From RBC038 sp041390625 (GTDB lineage Bacteria > Chloroflexota > Dehalococcoidia > UBA2979): DNA of 64,000 nt. Shown piece by piece: positions 58,729-64,000 of this stretch. Numbering within the stretch: position 1 is the first letter of the stretch; the number at the start of each line of letters is the position of its first letter. A program made the translations under genes and the position numbers. The notes under the pieces are model-generated. The model did no database searches, was not told the DNA's origin, and saw only the letters and a list, made by a program, of their open reading frames with translations. The stretch is taken from positions 128,917 to 192,916 of the forward strand of contig JAWKPM010000007.1 in the NCBI GenBank assembly GCA_041390625.1, written 5' to 3'.

Positions 58729-60168
58729 ATGCAGCAGCGTGGCAGCCGCCGTCCCGGCGCTCGAGCCGGAAACGTGCGGGTGCGGATCGGTCGGCGGCGG
58801 GCGCAGGAGACGGTCGTTCATCGACGGCCGGTGCGACGCCCGCGTCAGCCGAGCGTGGTGCTGCTGCTCGGTGGGTTCGCGGGGCTGATCATCACGGGCA
58901 CGGTGCTCCTCGCGCTGCCGATCGCCTCGCGCGATGGGCATAGCGCGGGATTCCTCACGGCGCTGTTCACCTCGACGTCGGCGGTGTGCGTGACCGGCCT
59001 CGTGGTGGTCGATACCTGGGACCACTGGAGCACGTTCGGGCAGGTCGTGATCGCGCTCCTCATCCAGCTGGGTGGGCTCGGCTTTATGACGAGCTCGACC
59101 CTGCTGCTGCTCGTGCTGCGACGGCGGGTGTCGCTGGCGCAGCGCCTCGTGACAGCGGAGACGCTGGGCGTGGTCGGCTCGCGCGACATCCGACACTTCG
59201 TCCGCCGCATCGTGATCGCCACGCTGCTCATCGAGGCCGCGGGTGCCGTCGTGCTCACTCTCCTGTTCGCGGCGAACGACGGCGGGCTCTCGGGACGGCA
59301 GATCTGGCGCGGGACGTTCACGGCGATCTCGGCGTTCAACAACGCCGGCTTCGACCTCGAGGGCGGGTTTCACAGCCTGACGCTGTTCTCGGGCAACGCG
59401 CCGATCCTCGGTTCGGTCGCGGCGCTCATGGTCCTCGGCGGCACGGGCTTCGCCGTCTGGACCGACATCGCGCGGCACCGCCGCTGGCGGCCGCTCGCCG
59501 TCGACACGAAGATCGTGATCGCGCTCTCCCTGGCGTTGTGGGGCCTGGGTGCGGGGGTCCTGCTCTTCGACGAGCTGCAGCCGGGCGGGGCGCTCGAGGG
59601 CGCCTCGACACTGACGGCCGGCGTCGACGCTACCGCGCTCTCAGTCTTCGCACGTACCTCGGGCTTCTCGCCCGTCGACCTCACCGAGGTGCGGGACGAG
59701 ATGCTGTTCTTCCTCTCGGGCCTGATGTTCATCGGCGGGGCGTCGGCCTCGACGGCCGGGGGCATCAAGCTCACGACGTTCGCGATCCTCGGGTTCGCGA
59801 TCATCGCCTCGCTGCGCGGCGAGGCACACGTCACGGCGTTTGAGCGGGAGCTGCCGTGGCGACTCGTGAATCGCGCACTGAGCGTGGCGCTGCTGGCGGT
59901 GGGTCTCGTCTTCGCCGCCGCGTTCACGCTGGCGTTGACGAGCGAGCAGCCCTTCACAGTGATGTTCTTCGAGGCGGTGTCGGCGTTCTCGAACACCGGG
60001 CTGTCGGCCGGGGTGACGACCACCCTCGATACCGCGGGGCGGCTCCTCATCATCCTGGTGATGTACGTCGGCCGCCTCGGTCCGCTGACGGTCGCGCTGG
60101 CGCTGGCGGGCCGCGATCAGCTCGGCGGGCGCTTCCGCTATGCGGAAGAGCAGGTCAGTATCGGATAG
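58729..60168 (+). CDS. ktrB: TrkH/KtrB potassium transporter membrane subunit
   Basis: This 479-residue potassium channel-like subunit is built of four membrane-pore-membrane repeats. Pore loops with the selectivity glycine are 'STSAVCVTGLVVVD', 'SAFNNAGFDLEGG', 'ARTSGFSPVDLTEV' and 'SAFSNTGLSAGVT'. 'GGASASTAGGIK' is a further family signature. The first 42 residues are unusually basic and probably cytosolic. ATG 58729 is used. The regulatory subunit gene follows after 29 nt. The 153-bp gap upstream (58575-58728) shows no clear promoter. Confidence 0.94.
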   Translation: MQQRGSRRPGARAGNVRVRIGRRRAQETVVHRRPVRRPRQPSVVLLLGGFAGLIITGTVLLALPIASRDGHSAGFLTALFTSTSAVCVTGLVVVDTWDHWSTFGQVVIALLIQLGGLGFMTSSTLLLLVLRRRVSLAQRLVTAETLGVVGSRDIRHFVRRIVIATLLIEAAGAVVLTLLFAANDGGLSGRQIWRGTFTAISAFNNAGFDLEGGFHSLTLFSGNAPILGSVAALMVLGGTGFAVWTDIARHRRWRPLAVDTKIVIALSLALWGLGAGVLLFDELQPGGALEGASTLTAGVDATALSVFARTSGFSPVDLTEVRDEMLFFLSGLMFIGGASASTAGGIKLTTFAILGFAIIASLRGEAHVTAFERELPWRLVNRALSVALLAVGLVFAAAFTLALTSEQPFTVMFFEAVSAFSNTGLSAGVTTTLDTAGRLLIILVMYVGRLGPLTVALALAGRDQLGGRFRYAEEQVSIG

Positions 60169-60197
60169 TTGCGGGGCGGCGCAGAGAGGCAGTCAGC

Positions 60198-60863
60198 GTG
60201 GCGAAGCAGCAGGTCGTGGTGATCGGCCTCGGTCGATTCGGGTCCGCCCTCGCCGAGGAGCTCGTGCGCGAAGGTCACGAGGTGCTGGGCATCGACTCAG
60301 ACCATAGCGTCGTGCAGCAGATGGCGACGCGGCTGACGCACGTCGTGCAGGTGAACGCCACGGACGAGGAGTCGCTGCGACGCCTCGGGCTCGCCGACTT
60401 CGACGCCGCCGTCGTGGGACTCACGGACGTCCTCGAGTCGAGCATCCTCGTGACGCTGGCGCTGAAGCGCCTCGGCGTGCCGCGCGTAATCTCGAAGGCG
60501 CGCAACGAGGTGCACGGCGAAATCCTGACGCGCGTCGGGGCCGACCGCGTGATCTACCCCGAGCGCGACACGGGCCTGCGCCTGGCGCACGGCTGGACCT
60601 CCGCGGAGATCACCGACTCCCTCGACATCGTCGAGGGCTACATCGTCAGCCGCGTCGAGGTGCCCGAGGAGCTCGTCGGCCGCACCGTCGGCGATGCGCT
60701 GGGTGAGCGCCGCCAGGAGGTCTCGCTGCTCGCGCTCGCTCGAGGTTCGCGCGTGACGGTCTACCCCGCCTCGCAGCAAGAGCTCCAACGGCACGACGTG
60801 CTCGTGCTGGCGGGCGCCATCGAGCACGTCGAGGCGTTCTTCGCGTCACTGCACCGGGAGTAG
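60198..60863 (+). CDS. ktrA: Potassium uptake regulator KtrA/TrkA (RCK protein)
   Basis: This 221-residue cytosolic RCK protein forms the ring that gates KtrB. The Rossmann motif 'VVVIGLGRFGSALAEELVREGHEVLGID' binds adenine nucleotide or NAD, with the acidic residue at the end of strand 2. A TrkA-C domain starts around 140 ('VEGYIVSRVEVPEELVGRTVGDA'). GTG 60198 follows AGAGAGG. Its last 18 bp overlap the end of the convergent metalloprotease gene. Confidence 0.94.
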   Translation: MAKQQVVVIGLGRFGSALAEELVREGHEVLGIDSDHSVVQQMATRLTHVVQVNATDEESLRRLGLADFDAAVVGLTDVLESSILVTLALKRLGVPRVISKARNEVHGEILTRVGADRVIYPERDTGLRLAHGWTSAEITDSLDIVEGYIVSRVEVPEELVGRTVGDALGERRQEVSLLALARGSRVTVYPASQQELQRHDVLVLAGAIEHVEAFFASLHRE

Positions 60864-62018
60864 CGACTCGGGCGTCCCGCCCGCGGCCTCGAGGAGACGC
60901 GCGACGTCCTCGCGGCTCGTGGCGCCTCGGACCTCGTCGAGGAACGCCTCGAGGGAGCCGGTGCGCTCGCGCAGGTCGAAGAGCTGCGGCCCCAGCGGAT
61001 CGACGCTGTCAGGTCGCGCTGCGTACGTGCCGTACCACGCGAAGTAGGCCTGGTTGATGCGTCGGATGCGGTAGCCCGCCGCGTCGAGCTCGAGGCGGAC
61101 CTCCTCCATGCGGCGCTCCGCCTCGTCGATGCGGCCCTCGGCGAGCAACGCATCGACCTCGATGCGGAGGGCGCGCAGGGTGGCGTTGATATCGACGGCG
61201 GGCGCCTCGGGTGTTGCTCCGGCCTCGGAGGTCGACGTGGGCGTGGGCGTCGAGGGCGGCGTGGGGCTGCCGAAGCGCTCGAGGGCGAGCGCGGCCACTT
61301 CGTGCCCCACGATGTCGGCGACCGTCTCGCTGATCGTGCGCGTCTCCGAGCTGCCAAGGGCGTTCCATCCGAGGGGATAGAACGCGAGGTAGTGGTGGAC
61401 CCACTCGTGCGCGGCCGTGCCGAGTGTCCCCTCGTAGGTCTGGCGGTTCGACACGATGGCGGGATAGGTCGAGATACCGCCCAGCGGCACGACGAGGGCG
61501 CTGATCGAGGGGTCATCCGCCTCGGTGCGGGCCTCGAGGGCGAGCAGCTCCCCGGTGGAGAGCTCGGGCCTCAGCGTCTGGGTGCGCTCGAGGACGATGT
61601 GGTCTCGAGGCGAGACGGCGAGCACGCGCGGTGCGCCGGTGAGCTGCACGTCGACGGGCGGGAAGACGCCGACGACGCCGGGCAGCGGCCCGCCCAGCCC
61701 GAGCTCGTCGAGGGCGGCGTCGATGCGGCCCTCGATGACGGCCTCGACGCGGGGCTGCAGCGCAGCGATGTCCGGTTCGGTGCGGTCGGGCGCCTCGAAG
61801 TACCTCGCGAGCGCCTCGTCGGCGTCGAGGTCGTCACGGAAGGGCGCGCCGAGGGCGTAGAGCCACTTGTTGGGGAGCGACGTGATCTCGAAGCGCGTGA
61901 TGTCGAAGGCATCGCCGGCGCGGCGCTGCTGCAGCGCCAGCGCTCCGGCCCACGCGACGAAGGCCAGCAGGAACGCCGCCGCGACGAGCATCGAGGTGCG
62001 CCGGCGCTTCGATTCCAT
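60846..62018 (-). CDS. Membrane-anchored HEWVHH metalloprotease-like protein, unknown family
   Basis: This is a 390-residue protein with a basic start, one membrane anchor (about 10-30) and a large domain outside the membrane. 'GTAAHEWVHHYLAFYPLGWN' holds a zinc-protease HExxH, and a downstream 'ETVADIVGHEVAAL' provides a candidate third-ligand Glu, as in gluzincins. Between this and a C-terminal helical segment is a Pro/Thr/Ser insertion ('PTPPSTPTPTSTSEAG'). I do not recognise the family. ATG 62018 is chosen over TTG 62027. It converges with ktrA and is divergent from the RDD gene. Confidence 0.7.
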   Translation of the reverse strand: MESKRRRTSMLVAAAFLLAFVAWAGALALQQRRAGDAFDITRFEITSLPNKWLYALGAPFRDDLDADEALARYFEAPDRTEPDIAALQPRVEAVIEGRIDAALDELGLGGPLPGVVGVFPPVDVQLTGAPRVLAVSPRDHIVLERTQTLRPELSTGELLALEARTEADDPSISALVVPLGGISTYPAIVSNRQTYEGTLGTAAHEWVHHYLAFYPLGWNALGSSETRTISETVADIVGHEVAALALERFGSPTPPSTPTPTSTSEAGATPEAPAVDINATLRALRIEVDALLAEGRIDEAERRMEEVRLELDAAGYRIRRINQAYFAWYGTYAARPDSVDPLGPQLFDLRERTGSLEAFLDEVRGATSREDVARLLEAAGGTPESLLPVQ

Positions 62019-62056
62019 CGCTTCCAACGTATCGCAGGCGCTCGGTCGGGGGCGCC

Positions 62057-62064
62057 GGTATCAT
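62057..62064 (+). promoter_or_regulatory. Candidate extended -10 before the RDD gene
   Basis: GGTATCAT at 62057-62064 lies 39 nt before ATG 62104, in the 85-bp gap between divergent genes. No -35 was recognised. Confidence 0.35.
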
Positions 62065-62103
62065 GACCGTGCACCCCGCTCATGGAGACGCAGAAGTGGC
62101 GCG

Positions 62104-62667
62104 ATGACGACCTCGCAGCCCGCCGTGCCGATCGCCGATTCGCACCTCGACGAGGCGCCCTCGCGACGCGCGCGTTTGCTGGCGGCGGCGATCGACGGCA
62201 CCGCGCTCGTCGCGTTCGAGGGCGTGGCCTTCCTCGTGGCGGTCGCGTGGCTCCTCGTGCGGACGGAGTGGGGCGCCATCGACGTGCGTGACGGCGACGC
62301 CGTGGTGGCGGCCTCGCTGCTGGCGGCCGCGCCGGCGGCGTGGGCCGCGTGGATCGCCCTCGAGGCCACGCGTGGCGCGACGCCGGGCGAGCGCCGCGCG
62401 AGGCTGCATGTGACCTCGACGCCGCGCCGGGCGCTGCTGCGGCAGGCAACGAGGCCGCTCGCGGGCCTCGCGTGGGGCTGGCTGGCGCTCTTCGTGCTCG
62501 TGGTCCTCGGGCCGTGGCCGGCGCTCGTGCTGCTCGTCGTGGCGGGCCTCGTGCTGCTCGCGGGGCTGGCCTCGATGGTGCTCTGGCTCGCGCGGCCCGA
62601 GGCGCCGGCGCTCCACGACCGCCTCGCGGGCACGCGCCTCGTGATTGACCTCGAGGGTGGCTCGTGA
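62104..62667 (+). CDS. RDD family membrane protein
   Basis: This is a 187-residue membrane protein of the RDD type. 'RRARLLAAAIDGTALVAFEGVAFLVAVAWLL' supplies the Arg and Asp of the first helix, and 'LHDRLAGTRLVID' near the C-terminus is the family ending. Four hydrophobic segments are visible. The function of the family is poorly defined; some members affect ion tolerance. ATG 62104 has only a weak ribosome site. Its stop overlaps the next gene by 4 bp (GTGA), so the two proteins probably act together. Confidence 0.75.
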   Translation: MTTSQPAVPIADSHLDEAPSRRARLLAAAIDGTALVAFEGVAFLVAVAWLLVRTEWGAIDVRDGDAVVAASLLAAAPAAWAAWIALEATRGATPGERRARLHVTSTPRRALLRQATRPLAGLAWGWLALFVLVVLGPWPALVLLVVAGLVLLAGLASMVLWLARPEAPALHDRLAGTRLVIDLEGGS

Positions 62668-63515
62668 GCGGCCGGCCGGCGCCGGTCGTCACGCCCGAGG
62701 GCTTCTTTGGCGAGCCCCCGCCGGACCTCGACGCATACGAGGCGTACGACGCCGGCACCTCGCCGGCAGTCCTGCGCTTCCTCGGGGTGATGCTGACGCT
62801 CGTCGCGGGGGCATGGCTCGCCGTCTTCAGCCTCGCGCAGGCGACTTCCGAGGACGTCGCCATCGAGGCGCAGGCACGTGGCCTCGCGGTCCTCACCGAG
62901 GCCGACGCCCTCGTGGCGTTCGAGGCACCCGCCCTCGAGGCGCAGCTCGACGAGGGCGCGACGAGTCTCGAGGTGCCGGGCTTCCCGGCGCCCGCGGTGA
63001 CCGTCCCAGCCTCGGAGGTAACGGGCGCGGACGGCGCGCTCGACCTCGACGCGGTGAGCGCGCGCCTCCTCGACGGCGCGGCCGAGCGGGCGTATGAGTC
63101 GGGCTCGGACGCCCTTCGCCCGGAAGGGGTATCCGAGGGTGGCGAACGTTCTGTCGACCTCGTGATGGACCTGCTGACGCGGTCGTGGCACCAGCGCGCG
63201 CGCCTCGTGGCGCTGCTCGCCGGCGGGGCGGCGGTGGTCCTCGGCGTGCTGCTGGTGCTGCTGGGTCACGACGTCGGACGCTTCGTGGGGCCGGGCGTGG
63301 CGCTGTTCGTGGCAGGGCTGCTGACGGTGCTCGGGGCGCTGGCGGTGCGCTTCGTCATCTCGGCGCTGGGGCCGGGGGCGGATGACCCCGTGCTGCACGA
63401 ATACGCCTCGGTGGTCGGGGAGCTGACGCGGCTGCCGCTCCGGAACGGCCTCGTGCTGGCGGCGGCCGGCCTCGCGATGGCGCTTCCGGCCGCCGTGCTC
63501 GCCCGCCGGGCGTAG
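62664..63515 (+). CDS. Membrane protein, unknown function
   Basis: This is a 283-residue protein without a recognised family. After a 33-residue acidic N-terminus there is a first membrane helix (about 35-58). An acidic, Ala/Leu-rich region of about 110 residues follows and probably faces outside. Helices around 183-203, 207-232 and 260-280 come last. The highly acidic composition may partly reflect the GC-rich code, with many GAG/GAC codons. GTG 62664 overlaps the RDD gene by 4 bp. Co-translation suggests a shared membrane complex. Confidence 0.65.
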   Translation: MSGRPAPVVTPEGFFGEPPPDLDAYEAYDAGTSPAVLRFLGVMLTLVAGAWLAVFSLAQATSEDVAIEAQARGLAVLTEADALVAFEAPALEAQLDEGATSLEVPGFPAPAVTVPASEVTGADGALDLDAVSARLLDGAAERAYESGSDALRPEGVSEGGERSVDLVMDLLTRSWHQRARLVALLAGGAAVVLGVLLVLLGHDVGRFVGPGVALFVAGLLTVLGALAVRFVISALGPGADDPVLHEYASVVGELTRLPLRNGLVLAAAGLAMALPAAVLARRA

Positions 63516-63540
63516 CGCTCGAGGCCACTCGACACCCTCG

Positions 63541-63549
63541 AAGTCCGGG
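63541..63549 (+). repeat. AAGTCCGGG intergenic element, copy 3
   Basis: Third copy of the nonamer also found at 170-178 and 18291-18299. Here it lies just upstream of the DosR-like box at 63556-63570. Confidence 0.3.
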
Positions 63550-63555
63550 CTCGAC

Positions 63556-63598
63556 GGGACCTTGGTCCTTCCCGCCTCGACGCCTGCGCGCCTAGGGT
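63556..63598 (+). promoter_or_regulatory. DosR/DevR-like box and -10 of the small membrane protein gene
   Basis: GGGACCTTGGTCCTT (63556-63570) resembles DosR/DevR boxes. A possible -10, TAGGGT, is at 63593-63598, giving a start near 63605 and a box centre near -42. There is no recognisable -35. The arrangement copies the uspA promoter at the left end of the window. Confidence 0.45.
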
Positions 63599-63616
63599 GT
63601 CGATGGAGGTGCGCCC

Positions 63617-63871
63617 ATGTCCGCCAACATCACGCCGATGCGCGTCGCCGCGATGCTCGCGCTCACACTCGTGCTCTTCATCGGCATCATCATCCTCGCC
63701 CCCGACGCCCTGCCGATCTTCCCGGCCGTCCTCGTGCCGGCGATCTGGGTGTCATTCTTCGCCGGCGGCAGTCAGCCCTCGGCGCAGGAGCGGCGCATCC
63801 TCGTGGCACTACTCATCGCGGGAGTCGTGGCCTTCGGCCTCGGCTTGGCGGTGTGGGTAGCGGTGGAGTAG
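63617..63871 (+). CDS. Small membrane protein, two helices
   Basis: This is an 84-residue hydrophobic protein with helices at about 8-27 (or to 47 as a longer hairpin) and 60-82, joined by a short polar loop (GGSQPSAQERR). No family was recognised. ATG 63617 is supported by GGAGG at 63605-63609. The DosR-like box and activator-type promoter upstream suggest induction under low oxygen or redox stress together with uspA. No domain is otherwise visible. Confidence 0.65.
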   Translation: MSANITPMRVAAMLALTLVLFIGIIILAPDALPIFPAVLVPAIWVSFFAGGSQPSAQERRILVALLIAGVVAFGLGLAVWVAVE

Positions 63872-63932
63872 GGCTGGCTGGCGCCTCTCCCGACCACCAC
63901 TGCGCGGACTTGCTCGGCACGGTCATCTATAG

Positions 63933-63940
63933 GGTAGACT
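63933..63940 (+). promoter_or_regulatory. Candidate extended -10 at the right edge
   Basis: GGTAGACT at 63933-63940 ends 7 nt before ATG 63948. That ATG opens a six-codon frame (M-L-S-C-N-Q, stop). The sequence turns AT-richer here. It may be the start of a leader or RNA continuing beyond the window; nothing further can be supported in 63872-64000. Confidence 0.35.
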
Positions 63941-64000
63941 CCGGTTCATGCTGAGCTGCAATCAGTAATCTGTATATGCCGCCGACCTATTGAACATCCG

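Overview
The window is about 70% GC and gene-dense. It most likely comes from a Chloroflexota bacterium, probably a Dehalococcoidia-related lineage that has kept peptidoglycan. The grounds are the Thr/Pro-linker lipoproteins, the UPF0182 protein, the rpmB-fakA-degV-recG block, the archaeal-type NMN adenylyltransferase and phosphoglycerate mutase, and a CIRCE-controlled groEL. This is inference from gene content, because no rRNA is present. No tRNA, CRISPR array, insertion sequence or prophage was recognised. No gene-free stretch exceeds 300 bp; the longest are 17020-17302, 19293-19549 and 50-293. Neighbouring genes very often overlap by 4 bp (ATGA, GTGA and also CTGA), so the gene blocks are probably co-translated operons.

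Layout, 1-27 kb. A uspA start and a small monooxygenase-like gene share a regulatory gap. An ABC exporter pair follows. Next is a four-gene overlapping cassette (DUF72, Tat-type zinc-peptidase lipoprotein, SH3 lipoprotein, acetyltransferase). PhoU, a PhoR-type kinase and a PhoB-type regulator come next, then RecQ with two HRDC domains. A minus-strand block holds DUF302, a crotonase, an MFS carrier, a MaoC hotdog protein, an archaeal-type phosphoglycerate mutase, NadM and a cysteine-type SelD. A plus-strand block holds a thioredoxin-like protein, a Crp/Fnr regulator, an HDOD protein, groEL and two small proteins. A second SelD follows; its reading frame contains an in-frame TGA exactly where the first SelD has Cys, so it is probably a selenoprotein. 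It heads an overlapping operon with an LprG/LppX-type lipoprotein, a DHA2-type MFS pump and another lipoprotein. An endonuclease III-like gene lies divergently.

Layout, 27-48 kb. Arginine biosynthesis runs argJ-argB-(UPF0182)-argD-argG-argH and is followed by rpe. Then come a P-loop kinase, ribosomal protein L28, the fatty-acid-kinase pair fakA/degV, recG, a small membrane protein, a VOC protein, and an ArsR repressor with its AHSA1/SRPBCC partner. The ArsR gene has a visible double-palindrome operator and an apparently leaderless start. argS, trpS and an inositol-monophosphatase-family gene follow.

Layout, 48-64 kb. This part holds a DinB-fold protein, citrate synthase, an alpha/beta hydrolase, an aminotransferase, gatA-gatC, and a methyltransferase overlapping a class A penicillin-binding protein with two C-terminal Ig-like repeats. 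Potassium uptake genes ktrB/ktrA, an uncharacterised HEWVHH metalloprotease and three membrane proteins complete it.

The strongest leads are: (i) the putative selenocysteine SelD with a hairpin just after its UGA, beside a Cys paralogue; (ii) a strand-biased, highly iterated word CCTCGATG across genes and gaps; (iii) DosR/DevR-like boxes placed about -41 from two promoters; (iv) recurrent GGTAnnnT extended -10 elements; and (v) apparent CTG initiation at CTGA gene overlaps.
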